From assembly GCF_045207655.1 (NCBI RefSeq), contig NZ_CP108784.1:3472001-3536000 (forward strand): DNA of 64,000 nucleotides. The letters run 5' to 3'. This document shows positions 26,236 through 33,538 of the stretch, in pieces. The notes under the pieces were generated by a model, which ran no database searches, was not told the origin of the DNA, and saw only the letters and a program-made list of their open reading frames with translations. Both the position numbers and the translations under genes were made by a program. The first letter of the stretch is position 1, and every line of letters begins with the position of its first letter. This stretch comes from Embleya sp045207655. Lineage in GTDB: Bacteria; Actinomycetota; Actinomycetes; Streptomycetales; Streptomycetaceae.

Positions 26236-26993
26236 GCGGGCCGCCCGGCACGGGCGAGGACGGCGCTCATGTCCCGGACCGCGGTGACCGTACCCCGCAC
26301 CGTGCCGGTCACCTTGGAGCGGCCCGAGCGCGGCAGGTACCGCACGTTCGTCTCGGCGATCCGCCAACCGGCGTCGGCGGCGCGGACCACGGTCTCCAGC
26401 GGGTAGCCGGAGCGGCGGTCCGAGACCTCCAGCGCGAGCAGGTCGGCGCGCCGGGCGGCCCGCATCGGGCCGAGGTCGTGCAGCCGTGCTCCGGTACGTC
26501 GGCGCAGGCGGCGGGCCAGGACCGCGTTGGCCAGGCGCGCGTGCGGCGGCCAGGCGTTCAAGGTCTGCGGGCGGCGGCGGCCGAGTACCAGGTCCGCGTC
26601 GCCGGCGAGCACGGGTCCGGCGACCGAGGGCAGTTCGTCCGGGTCCAGCGACGCGTCGCAGTCGCAGAAGCACACGATCGGCGCGGTCGCCGCGAGCAGG
26701 CCCGCGTGGCAGGCCGCGCCGAAGCCACGGCGTTCCTCGACCACCACGCCGGCGCCGAGCGAGCGGGCCAGCGCGGCCGACCCGTCGCGCGAGCCGTTGT
26801 CCACGACGATGGGGCGGTATCCGGCCGGCATCCGGGCAAGCACCCACGGGAGCGCGTCGGCCTCGTCGAGACACGGCAGCACGACGTCCACGACATGCTC
26901 GGCGGGATACGCCGAAGAGGCTTCCATGTGCTCGGCAGGGTGCGCCGAAGAGGCTTCCATGTGCTCGGCGGGATGCGCCGAAGAGGCTTCCAT
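26232..26993 (-). CDS. GT2 family glycosyltransferase with repeated N-terminus
   Basis: About 253 residues. After three tandem copies of MEASSA(H/Y)PAEH comes the GT-A domain: VDVVLPCLDEADALPWVL, IVVDNGSRDGS, GFGAACHAGLLAATAPIVCFCDCDASLDP (D-x-D site) and YPLETVVRAADAGWRIAETNV. This resembles DPM1/GtrB-like enzymes that make polyprenyl-phosphate sugars, though no C-terminal membrane helices are present. I choose ATG 26993, because TAGCGT followed by 7 nt and ATG repeats the leaderless layout of the epimerase gene; GTG 27002 is the alternative. A 17-bp box lies 47 bp upstream. It is first gene of the operon with DUF2064 and methyltransferase. Confidence 0.85.
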   Translation of the reverse strand: MEASSAHPAEHMEASSAHPAEHMEASSAYPAEHVVDVVLPCLDEADALPWVLARMPAGYRPIVVDNGSRDGSAALARSLGAGVVVEERRGFGAACHAGLLAATAPIVCFCDCDASLDPDELPSVAGPVLAGDADLVLGRRRPQTLNAWPPHARLANAVLARRLRRRTGARLHDLGPMRAARRADLLALEVSDRRSGYPLETVVRAADAGWRIAETNVRYLPRSGRSKVTGTVRGTVTAVRDMSAVLARAGRPA

Positions 26994-26994
26994 G
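26896..26994. repeat. 33-bp tandem repeat, three copies, inside the GT2 gene start
   Basis: Units 26896-26928, 26929-26961 and 26962-26994 differ at only a few positions. On the coding strand each unit begins with ATG and encodes 11 residues, so the gene has three in-frame start codons 33 bp apart. Confidence 0.9.
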
Positions 26995-27040
26995 CGGCTC
27001 ACGCTAAGTACGTGCCGGCCGCATCCCCAGGCTTGACGTG

Positions 27041-27057
27041 CTTACGGAGTGCTGACG
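27041..27057 (+). promoter_or_regulatory. Putative response-regulator box D (GT2 promoter)
   Basis: CTTACGGAGTGCTGACG, a 17-bp exact match to the boxes at 22310 and 22406. It is 47 nt upstream of the GT2 ATG 26993 (inverted) and also 89 nt upstream of the response-regulator ATG (forward). Confidence 0.75.
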
Positions 27058-27079
27058 TCGCGGCGATGCGGCCGTGTGG

Positions 27080-27096
27080 GTTACGGGCCGCTTACG
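27080..27096 (+). promoter_or_regulatory. Putative response-regulator box E (autoregulatory)
   Basis: GTTACGGGCCGCTTACG: two TTACG half-sites 11 bp apart, ending 50 nt before the response-regulator ATG in forward orientation. Confidence 0.7.
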
Positions 27097-27133
27097 GATC
27101 GATCGCCCGCCGGAATCGTCCCCTTCGCGCACC

Positions 27134-27139
27134 TACACT
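27134..27139 (+). promoter_or_regulatory. -10-like hexamer of a leaderless response-regulator promoter
   Basis: TACACT is 7 nt before ATG 27147 and no Shine-Dalgarno sequence is present, so transcription probably starts at the ATG. The GT87 gene has a matching ACACTCGCC just before its start. Confidence 0.6.
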
Positions 27140-27146
27140 CGCCGGC

Positions 27147-27842
27147 ATGAAGGTGCTCGTGGTCGATGACGATCCGACCGTGGCCGAGGTCGTCGTCGGC
27201 TATCTCGAACGTGCGGGGTTCGACACGGCGCACGCCGCCGACGGGCCGACCGCGCTCGAGCTGGCAGCCGTCGAGATGCCCGATCTGGTGGTCCTGGACC
27301 TGATGCTGCCCGGCATGGACGGGCTGGACGTCTGCCGACGGCTGCGCGAGCGCGGCCCGGTGCCGGTGGTGATGCTGACCGCGCTGGGCGACGAGGGCGA
27401 TCGGGTGCTCGGCCTGGAGGTCGGCGCGGACGACTACGTCACCAAGCCGTTCAGCCCGCGCGAACTCGTGCTGCGGGTGCAGTCCGTGCTGCGCCGGGTC
27501 GCGGGTCCCGGCGCGCCGACCGCGGCGCCCTCGGTACTGCGACACGCGGACATCGAGGTGGACGTCGGCGCTCACCGCGTGCTCCGCGCGGGCCACGAAC
27601 TCTCGCTCACGGCACGTGAGTTCGATCTGCTGTGCTTCTTCCTCGGCAGCCCGGGACGGGCCTTCACCCGGGAGGAGCTGATGCGTCGGGTCTGGGGCTG
27701 GGAGTTCGGCGACCAGTCCACGGTGACGGTGCACGTGCGACGGCTGCGGGAGAAGATCGAGGACGACCCGGCCGCGCCCCGGCTCCTGGTGACCGTGTGG
27801 GGCGTGGGCTATCGGCTGGAGGTCGAACCCGGATGCCGGTGA
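27147..27842 (+). CDS. OmpR/PhoB-family response regulator
   Basis: 231 residues. The receiver domain has the acidic pocket VLVVDDDP, phosphoacceptor Asp51 in VVLDLMLPGMDG, the switch Thr in VVMLTALGDEGD and the Lys of DDYVTKPFSPREL. The C-terminal winged helix starts near 135, with LSLTAREFDLLCFFLGSPGRAFTREELMRRVWGW and VTVHVRRLREKIEDDP as recognition and wing region. It is coupled by a 10-bp overlap to a histidine kinase. Direct-repeat boxes upstream of this gene and of four neighbouring transcription units fit OmpR-type tandem binding; I infer that it controls the surrounding glycan genes. The signal is unknown. Confidence 0.94.
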   Translation: MKVLVVDDDPTVAEVVVGYLERAGFDTAHAADGPTALELAAVEMPDLVVLDLMLPGMDGLDVCRRLRERGPVPVVMLTALGDEGDRVLGLEVGADDYVTKPFSPRELVLRVQSVLRRVAGPGAPTAAPSVLRHADIEVDVGAHRVLRAGHELSLTAREFDLLCFFLGSPGRAFTREELMRRVWGWEFGDQSTVTVHVRRLREKIEDDPAAPRLLVTVWGVGYRLEVEPGCR

Positions 27843-28951
27843 AGGATTTCGCGCTGATCTGCCTGATCGCGGCGGGCAGCGGGCTCGGCGTCACCCTGCT
27901 GGGCCTGCTCGGCCTGCGGGCGCTGCGCAATCGTTCGCTCTCGGTCGCGCTGGCCGCGATGTCGGTGGTGACGATAGCCGGCATGGCCGCGGGTACGGTC
28001 GGGGTCTCCCAGGCGATGTTGCTCTCCTCGCACGACCTGACCGTGGTGATGGTGGTCTGCGCGGTCTCGGCGGTGCTCGCGATCGGCGTGGCGATGCTGC
28101 TCGGCCGCCCGGTGGTGGCCGACGTCCGCGCGCTGCGCGGCTCCGCGCGGGCCTTGGGCGGCGGCGCGCCGGGGCCGTCGCGGCGGGTCTCGGCGGTGGT
28201 CGAACTCGCGGAGTTGGGACGAGAGTTGGAGCGGGCCGGCGTACAACTGACCGAGTCCCGGGAACGCGAACGGGCGGTCGAGCACGCGCGGCGCGAGCTG
28301 ATCGCGTGGATCTCGCACGACCTGCGCACGCCGCTCGCGGGCCTGCGCGCGATGGCCGAGGCGCTGGAGGACGACCTGCCCGAGGATCCGGCGCGCTATC
28401 ACCGCCGGATCAGGATCGAGGTGGATCGGCTCAGCGGCATGGTGGACGACCTGTTCGAGCTGTCCCGGATCCAGGCGGGCGCCCTGAAGCTGACCCTGGC
28501 CCGGGTCTCGCTCTACGATCTGGTGGCGGACGCGATGGCCGGCACCGAGGCGTTGGCCCGGTCCTGCTCGGTGCGGCTGGCGGGCGAGGACATCGTCGCG
28601 GTCCCGGTCCGGGTGGACGGCCGTGAGATGTCCCGGGCGATCACAAACCTGCTGGTCAACGCGATCCGGCACACCCCCTCGGACGGCACGGTCGCGGTCG
28701 GGGTACGCACCGCCGAGGGCGAGGTCGTGGTCTCGGTCACCGACGCGTGCGGCGGCATCCCCGAGGAGGACCTCCCCCGAGTCTTCGACACCGGCTGGCG
28801 CGGCACCCACGCCCGAACCCCCTCCCCTGGCGGCGGCGCGGGATTGGGCCTGGCCATCGTCAGAGGCATCGTCGAGGCCCACGCGGGCCGGGTGGGGGTG
28901 GCCAACACGGGCGGCGGATGCCGCTTCGAGGTACGACTGCCGGCGGGGTAG
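27833..28951 (+). CDS. Two-component sensor histidine kinase
   Basis: 372 residues. Two membrane helices (FALICLIAAGSGLGVTLLGLLGL; VVTIAGMAAGTVGVSQAMLL) and a third hydrophobic stretch near 75-95 leave almost no extracytoplasmic domain, so it may sense within the membrane. A linker leads to the HisKA helix with phospho-His162 (AWISHDLRTPLAGLRAMAEAL). The ATPase domain shows the N box AITNLLVNAIRHTPSDGT, G1 DACGGIPEEDLPRVFDTGWRGTHA and G2 GGAGLGLAIVRGIVEAHAG. ATG 27833 overlaps the response-regulator gene by 10 bp. No typical periplasmic sensor suggests a ligand such as a lipid-linked intermediate, which is speculation. Confidence 0.93.
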   Translation: MPVKDFALICLIAAGSGLGVTLLGLLGLRALRNRSLSVALAAMSVVTIAGMAAGTVGVSQAMLLSSHDLTVVMVVCAVSAVLAIGVAMLLGRPVVADVRALRGSARALGGGAPGPSRRVSAVVELAELGRELERAGVQLTESRERERAVEHARRELIAWISHDLRTPLAGLRAMAEALEDDLPEDPARYHRRIRIEVDRLSGMVDDLFELSRIQAGALKLTLARVSLYDLVADAMAGTEALARSCSVRLAGEDIVAVPVRVDGREMSRAITNLLVNAIRHTPSDGTVAVGVRTAEGEVVVSVTDACGGIPEEDLPRVFDTGWRGTHARTPSPGGGAGLGLAIVRGIVEAHAGRVGVANTGGGCRFEVRLPAG

Positions 28952-29256
28952 GGGCGGGGGATGGGCCGAGCGGATGGGGCACTGGGGTCGGCGGGGCGGG
29001 TCGTGTTGGCGGGGCGCGGGGGTGGGGGTCGGCGCACCTGCGTCGTCGGCGCGGGAGGCAAGGCTCCGAGGTCGCGAGGGTGGCGGGTCGACGCGCCCGT
29101 GTCGTCACCGCAGGCAGGCAGCGCGCCTGGGTCGCGGGGGTGGCGGGTCGACGCGCCGGCGTCGGCGTCGGGGGGCGGGCGGCTTGTCTGGATCGCGGGG
29201 GTGGGGGTTGGGGCGAGCGCTGGGTGTGGGGCCGCGTCGGTGGGTGGACCGAGAGG
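28952..29256. other. Gene-free convergent intergenic region
   Basis: 305 bp between the convergent histidine kinase and epimerase genes. It is G-rich on the plus strand, with repeated GGGTGGCGGGTCGACGCGCC-type segments (from about 29077 and 29141) and one copy of a 51-bp dispersed repeat. No gene or strong hairpin seen. Confidence 0.6.
29041..29091 (+). repeat. 51-bp dispersed repeat, copy 1
   Basis: About 86% identical to the reverse complement of 30495-30545. The two copies flank the epimerase gene in inverted orientation. Confidence 0.75.
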
Positions 29257-30255
29257 TCAGGTGGCGGTGGCGAACTCTGCCATTCCGGTGGCGAAGTCGG
29301 TTTGGGCTTGCCAGCCGAGTTCGGATTCCATGCGGGCCGCGGAGGCGGTGATGTGGCGGACGTCGCCGAGGCGGTATTCGGCGGTGGTGATCGGGGTGGG
29401 GCCGGCGTGGGCCTTGGCGAGTGCCGTGGCCATTTCGCCCACCGTGTGGGGGACGCCTGTGGCCACGTTGTAGGTGCGCAGGCCGTGGCCGGAGCGCTCC
29501 AGGGCGGCCAGGTTGGCGGTGGCGACGTCGCGGACATGGACGAAGTCGCGGCGTTGGCCGCCGTCTTCGTACACCCTCGGCGGCATGCCGGCGCGCAGCA
29601 TCGAGCGGAAGATCGCGGCGACACCGGCGTACGGGGTGTCCAGCGGCATCCTCGGCCCATAGACGTTGTGGTAGCGCAGCGCGGTGGCCACACCTCCGGT
29701 GGCCCGGGCCCAGGCGCCGGCCAAGTGCTCCTGGGCGAGCTTGGTCGCGGCGTACACGTTGCGCGGGTCGGGTGCGGCCTCCTCGCAGATCCGGCCGGGA
29801 GTGACCGCGCGCCCGCAGGTCGGACAGGGCGGCTCGAAGCGGCCGGCCATCAGATCCTCGACCGGCCGCGGACCCGGCATCACCTCACCGTGCTCGACGC
29901 AATGACCCAGGCCCTCGCCATAGACCACCATCGAACTCGCCAACACCAGGCGTCCGATCCCCGCCCGCGCCATCGCGGCAAGCAACACCGCGGTGCCCAG
30001 GTCGTTGCAACCGACATAGTCCGGCGCGTCGTTCAGGTCCAGCCCCAACCCGACCTTGGCGGCCTGATGGCACACCGCGTCCACGCCCACCAACGCCCGA
30101 TCGACCACCGCCGGATCGCGCACGTCCCCCCGCACCGCGTCCACACCCTCGACCCCCACCACGTCGAGCACCCGCACGTCGTGCCCCGACTCGGTCAGAC
30201 ACTCGACCACGTGTGCTCCGATGAACCCGGCGCCGCCGGTAACCAGGATTCGCAT
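29257..30255 (-). CDS. NAD-dependent epimerase/dehydratase with a cysteine-bearing insert
   Basis: 332 residues, extended short-chain dehydrogenase. The Rossmann motif is ILVTGGAGFIGAHVVECL (GxxGxxG), with Asp31 after strand 2, favouring NAD. The catalytic Tyr168-x3-Lys172 lies in NVYAATKLAQEH, with the Ser of LVLASSMVVYGEG. It should epimerise, dehydrate or reduce a nucleotide sugar. An unusual insert at 143-158 (PCPTCGRAVTPGRIC) holds Cys144, Cys147 and Cys157 and looks like a small metal knuckle. TAGCGT followed by 7 nt precedes ATG 30255, so the transcript is probably leaderless; a response-regulator box lies 51 bp upstream. Confidence 0.89.
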   Translation of the reverse strand: MRILVTGGAGFIGAHVVECLTESGHDVRVLDVVGVEGVDAVRGDVRDPAVVDRALVGVDAVCHQAAKVGLGLDLNDAPDYVGCNDLGTAVLLAAMARAGIGRLVLASSMVVYGEGLGHCVEHGEVMPGPRPVEDLMAGRFEPPCPTCGRAVTPGRICEEAAPDPRNVYAATKLAQEHLAGAWARATGGVATALRYHNVYGPRMPLDTPYAGVAAIFRSMLRAGMPPRVYEDGGQRRDFVHVRDVATANLAALERSGHGLRTYNVATGVPHTVGEMATALAKAHAGPTPITTAEYRLGDVRHITASAARMESELGWQAQTDFATGMAEFATAT

Positions 30256-30306
30256 ACCGCCAACGCTAGACACGCGGACACCCCCGAAACCCCCCAACCA
30301 CACCAA

Positions 30307-30323
30307 CGTCACCCGTTCGTAAG
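30307..30323 (-). promoter_or_regulatory. Putative response-regulator box F (epimerase promoter)
   Basis: On the minus strand CTTACGAACGGGTGACG: both half-sites match the other boxes and keep the 11-bp period. Exactly 51 nt separate it from the epimerase ATG. Confidence 0.7.
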
Positions 30324-30494
30324 ACCTACACACCCCCGCCCGCGCCGGCGACCCGGACGCATCGATCCGCCACCCCCACGACCCCACCACCTCCAACTCA
30401 CCACACCCACGACCCCGTCGGTTCGGCCGTCCCATCCGGCGACACGCGCCCGTCGCCCGCCCCCGGCACGTCTTCTCCCGCGACCCGGTCACCT

Positions 30495-30545
30495 TCGACC
30501 CGCCACCCCCACGACCTCGGCGCCTCGCCTCCCGCACCGACGACA
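30495..30545 (-). repeat. 51-bp dispersed repeat, copy 2
   Basis: Inverted partner of 29041-29091, about seven mismatches over 51 bp. Shorter fragments of the same repeat (GGGTGGCGGGTCGA) occur elsewhere in both intergenic regions. Confidence 0.75.
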
Positions 30546-30726
30546 CAAGTGCACCGCCCCACCACCCCGATGCGACGCCTCCCCGGTGACAACCACCACC
30601 CCGAACACGCCCCACCCCCGACCCGGACAACCCGGCTCGCCCCACCCCCGACGCGTCAGCGCCCCCGACCCACCCCCACCCCGGTGATCGACGCGCGAAG
30701 CGCGGAGAGCGGCGGAGCCGCAGGTA

Positions 30727-30769
30727 GGGACGGTGTGACCCGGAGCGAAGCGCAGGGACACACCGTCCC
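30727..30769. repeat. 11-bp inverted repeat, first hairpin of a composite element
   Basis: Arms GGGACGGTGTG and CACACCGTCCC enclose a 21-nt loop containing GGAGCGAAGCG. The loop of the next hairpin carries almost the same GGAGCGAAGCG. Confidence 0.8.
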
Positions 30770-30771
30770 GA

Positions 30772-30830
30772 GCGAGGCGCCGCTTTTTCTTGGAGGAGCG
30801 AAGCGGGGGAAAGAAAAAGCGGCGCCTCGC
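30772..30830. terminator. Perfect 20-bp inverted repeat (terminator-like or REP-like)
   Basis: Arms 30772-30791 and 30811-30830 are exact complements (GCGAGGCGCCGC plus TTTTTCTT) around a 19-nt loop. Reading either way the stem has a T/A-rich end, but it lies inside the stem. It may stop transcription or be a mobile repetitive palindrome. Confidence 0.7.
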
Positions 30831-30953
30831 GAGCCGGCGACGAAGTCGCCCAACAAGCAGCAACGCCCCACCCACGACTCCGGCCCGCCACCCCACGCCC
30901 CCACCCACGACCCACCCCCTCGCGAGCCGGCGACGAAGTCGCCCGACAAGCAG
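30825..30953. repeat. 36-bp direct repeat, two copies 93 bp apart
   Basis: Copies 30825-30860 and 30918-30953 differ at one base (CGACGAAGTCGCCCAACAAG against CGACGAAGTCGCCCGACAAG). The first overlaps the right arm of the hairpin; the second ends 17 bp before cofD. Confidence 0.85.
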
Positions 30954-30970
30954 CCTGCGAGACTGGCCCC

Positions 30971-31933
30971 ATGCGCATCGTTGTACTTGCCGGCGGCATC
31001 GGTGGGGCCCGGTTCTTGCGGGGTCTCAAGGCGGCCGTTCCGGAAGCGGAGATCACCGTCGTCGGCAACACCGGGGACGACATCCACCTGTTCGGGCTCA
31101 AGGTGTGCCCGGACCTCGACACCGTCATGTACACGCTCGGCGACGGCATCAACGAGGAGCAGGGCTGGGGCCGCCGGGACGAGTCCTGGAGCGTTCGCGA
31201 GGAGATGGCCGCGTACGGCGTCGAACCGACCTGGTTCGGGCTCGGCGACCGGGACTACGCGACGCACATCGTGCGGACCCAGATGCTCGCCGCCGGCTAT
31301 CCACTGTCGGCGGTCACCGAGGCGCTGTGCGCGCGGTGGCAGCCCGGCGTCCGGCTCGTGCCGATGAGCGACGACCGGGTGGAGACGCACGTCGTGGTCG
31401 ACGACGCGGACAAGCCCGGGACCCGCAAGGCGATCCACTTCCAGGAGTACTGGGTCCGGCTGCGTGCCGCGCCGACCGCGCACGCGATCGTGCCGGTCGG
31501 GATCGAGACCGCCAAGCCCGCGCCCGGCGTGCTGGAGGCGATCGCCGAGGCCGACCTGATCCTGTTCCCGCCGTCCAATCCCGTGGTCAGCATCGGCACC
31601 ATCCTGGGCGTGCCCGGCATCCGGGAAGCGCTGGTGGCCGCCGAGGCGCCGGTGGTCGGGCTGTCCCCGATCATCGGCGGCGCGCCGGTGCGCGGGATGG
31701 CCGACCGGGTCCTGGAGGCGGTCGGGGTCGAGACGACGGCGGCCGCCGTCGCGCAGCACTACGGGCCCGGCCTGCTGGACGGCTGGCTGGTGGACACCGC
31801 GGACGCGGACGCGGTGCTCGCCGTCGAGGCGGCCGGCATCGCGTGCCGAGCGATCCCGCTGCTGATGACCGACGTCGAGGCCACCGCCGAGATGGCCCGC
31901 GCCGCGCTCGCGCTCGCGGACGAGGTGCGCTGA
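30971..31933 (+). CDS. cofD: 2-phospho-L-lactate transferase (coenzyme F420 biosynthesis)
   Basis: 320 residues, family length. It transfers the phospho-lactyl, or in many bacteria phosphoenolpyruvyl, group to the deazaflavin Fo, making F420-0 or its dehydro form. The N-terminal MRIVVLAGGIGGARFLRGL is the nucleotide-diphosphate binding loop; GNTGDDIHLFGLKVCPDLDTVMYTL and LILFPPSNPVVSIGTILGVPGIREAL complete the CofD signature. It overlaps fbiB by one base (TGATG), so they form an operon. No Shine-Dalgarno sequence is visible; GAGACT 6 nt before ATG hints at a leaderless message. In actinobacteria this gene is also called fbiA. Confidence 0.95.
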   Translation: MRIVVLAGGIGGARFLRGLKAAVPEAEITVVGNTGDDIHLFGLKVCPDLDTVMYTLGDGINEEQGWGRRDESWSVREEMAAYGVEPTWFGLGDRDYATHIVRTQMLAAGYPLSAVTEALCARWQPGVRLVPMSDDRVETHVVVDDADKPGTRKAIHFQEYWVRLRAAPTAHAIVPVGIETAKPAPGVLEAIAEADLILFPPSNPVVSIGTILGVPGIREALVAAEAPVVGLSPIIGGAPVRGMADRVLEAVGVETTAAAVAQHYGPGLLDGWLVDTADADAVLAVEAAGIACRAIPLLMTDVEATAEMARAALALADEVR

Positions 31934-33267
31934 TGGGCGCCCCGCCGCGCGGCTACGCGGTACTCGGGCTGGCCGGCCTGCCCGAGATCGGCGAAGGCGC
32001 CGACCTGGCCCGGCTGATCGCGGACGCGGCGGCGGGCCCGGACGGGCCCGGCCTGCTCGACGGCGACGTACTCGTGGTCACCTCCAAGATCCTCAGCAAG
32101 GCCGAGGGTCGGCTGCTGCGCGGGGTCGATCGGGAGAAGGTGATCGACGCCGAGGCGGTGCGCGTGGTCGCCCGCCGGGGCGATACCCGGATAGTGCAGA
32201 CCCGGCACGGTTTCGTGATGGCGGCGGCGGGTGTGGACGCCTCCAACACCGAGCCCGGCACGCTGCTGTTGCTCCCGGAGGACTCGGACGCGTCGGCGCG
32301 CCGGCTGCGTGCGGCACTGGCCGAGCGAACCGGCGTACGGGTGGGCGTCGTCGTCTCGGACACCTTCGGTCGGCCCTGGCGCAACGGGGTCACCGACGTG
32401 GCGATCGGCGTCGCGGGGCTGGACGCGGTGGACGACCACCGGGGTCGGACCGACACGCACGGCAACGAGCTCGCGGTGACCATCACCGCGGTGGTGGACG
32501 AACTCGCGAGCGCGGCCGAGTTGGTCAAGGGCAAGGCGGGCGCGGTCCCGGTGGCGATCGTGCGCGGCCTGGACGGCCTGGTCACCGACGCGGACGGCGC
32601 CGGAGTGCGCCCGCTGGTACGCGGCGCCCAGGACGACATGTTCCGCCTGGGCACGGCCGAGGCGATCGCCGAGGGCGCCCGAACCGCGATCACCGCGCGA
32701 CGTACGGTGCGCGCGTTCACCGACGAGCCGGTCGACCCGGCGGCGGTCCGCCGCGCGGTCGCCGCCGCGATCACCGCGCCGGCGCCGCACCACACCGTGC
32801 CGTGGCGGTTCGTGCTCCTGGAGAGCGCGTCCGCCCGAACCGCGCTGCTCGACGCGATGCGTGACGCGTGGGTGGCCGACCTGCGCGCGGACGGGCTGGA
32901 CGAGGACCGGATCGCGCGCCGGACCAAGCGCGGCGACGTGCTGCGCGCGGCTCCGTACCTGGTGGTGCCGTGCCTGGTCACCGAGGGCGCGCACACCTAC
33001 CCGGACCCGGTACGCGCCGGCGCCGAGCGGGAGATGTTCACCGTGTCGGCGGGCGCCGCCGTACAGAACCTCCTGATCGCGCTGACCGCGGAGGGTCTGG
33101 GGTCGGCGTGGGTGTCCTCGACGATGTTCTGCCCGGACGTGGTTCGCGCGACGCTCGCCCTGCCCACCGACTGGGACCCGATGGGCGCCATCGCGGTGGG
33201 CCGCCCGGCCGAGCCGCCCCGGGAGCGCCCGGTCCGCACGGCGGACGACGTGATCGTGGTGCGCTGA
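31933..33267 (+). CDS. fbiB: Bifunctional F420-0:gamma-glutamyl ligase / FMN reductase (FbiB)
   Basis: 444 residues, two domains. Residues 1 to about 250 are CofE: VVTSKILSKAEGRLL, VVSDTFGRPWRNGVTDVAIGVAGL, DHRGRTDTHGNELAVT and ELVKGKAGAVPVAIVRGL, which bind GTP and metal and add glutamates to F420-0. From about 255 a nitroreductase domain follows (RRTVRAFTDEPVDPAAVRRAV, SAGAAVQNLLIALTAEGLGSAWVSS), which in mycobacterial FbiB binds FMN and reduces dehydro-F420-0. The fusion therefore points to the actinobacterial phosphoenolpyruvate-based route. ATG overlaps the cofD stop. A strong hairpin lies about 115 bp downstream. Confidence 0.95.
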   Translation: MGAPPRGYAVLGLAGLPEIGEGADLARLIADAAAGPDGPGLLDGDVLVVTSKILSKAEGRLLRGVDREKVIDAEAVRVVARRGDTRIVQTRHGFVMAAAGVDASNTEPGTLLLLPEDSDASARRLRAALAERTGVRVGVVVSDTFGRPWRNGVTDVAIGVAGLDAVDDHRGRTDTHGNELAVTITAVVDELASAAELVKGKAGAVPVAIVRGLDGLVTDADGAGVRPLVRGAQDDMFRLGTAEAIAEGARTAITARRTVRAFTDEPVDPAAVRRAVAAAITAPAPHHTVPWRFVLLESASARTALLDAMRDAWVADLRADGLDEDRIARRTKRGDVLRAAPYLVVPCLVTEGAHTYPDPVRAGAEREMFTVSAGAAVQNLLIALTAEGLGSAWVSSTMFCPDVVRATLALPTDWDPMGAIAVGRPAEPPRERPVRTADDVIVVR

Positions 33268-33381
33268 GCGGCGCGCGTCCCAGACACCCGGGAAAACCGA
33301 ACCGAAGCATCCGAAAACCGAACCGAAGCTCTGACCCAAACCAACCAAAGCCCTGAACCAAACCGAAGCACCCGGAACAAA
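33268..33381. repeat. AACCGAAGC-type short repeats after fbiB
   Basis: The stretch from about 33295 to 33380 is an A/C-rich run with AACCGAAGC or close variants about five times (AACCGAACCGAAGCATCCG and similar). It stands out from the GC-rich surroundings and leads into the terminator. Confidence 0.6.
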
Positions 33382-33425
33382 AAGGGGTGGGCCCGCCATC
33401 GTCGTCGATGGCGGGCCCACCCCTT
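33382..33425. terminator. Strong bidirectional terminator (20-bp perfect stem, TCGT loop)
   Basis: Arms 33382-33401 and 33406-33425 are exact complements (stem starts AAGGGGTGGGCCCGCCATCG), with A-rich sequence before and T's at the 3' arm end. It sits between convergent fbiB and the SRPBCC gene. Confidence 0.9.
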
Positions 33426-33538
33426 CCGCACGGTCTCTGCCGCCTGGCGCTACCGGCCCGGATTCGGTGGGTCCACACCGCCGCCGACGTGGTGTCGGGG
33501 AGCGATGTCCGGCCGATGTCCGGGGGCTTCACGCCGTG

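Larger units (their letters stand above)
30256..30970. other. Repeat-rich intergenic region upstream of cofD
   Basis: 715 bp without a credible gene. It holds the epimerase promoter and box F, a C-rich tract of short CCCCCAC-type repeats, a 51-bp dispersed repeat, two perfect inverted repeats (30727-30769 and 30772-30830) and a 36-bp direct repeat, ending just before cofD. Confidence 0.7.

Noticed and set aside
31933..33267. Separate nitroreductase gene after cofE
   Set aside because: The frame is continuous with no stop or new ribosome site between the domains; it is the normal FbiB fusion.
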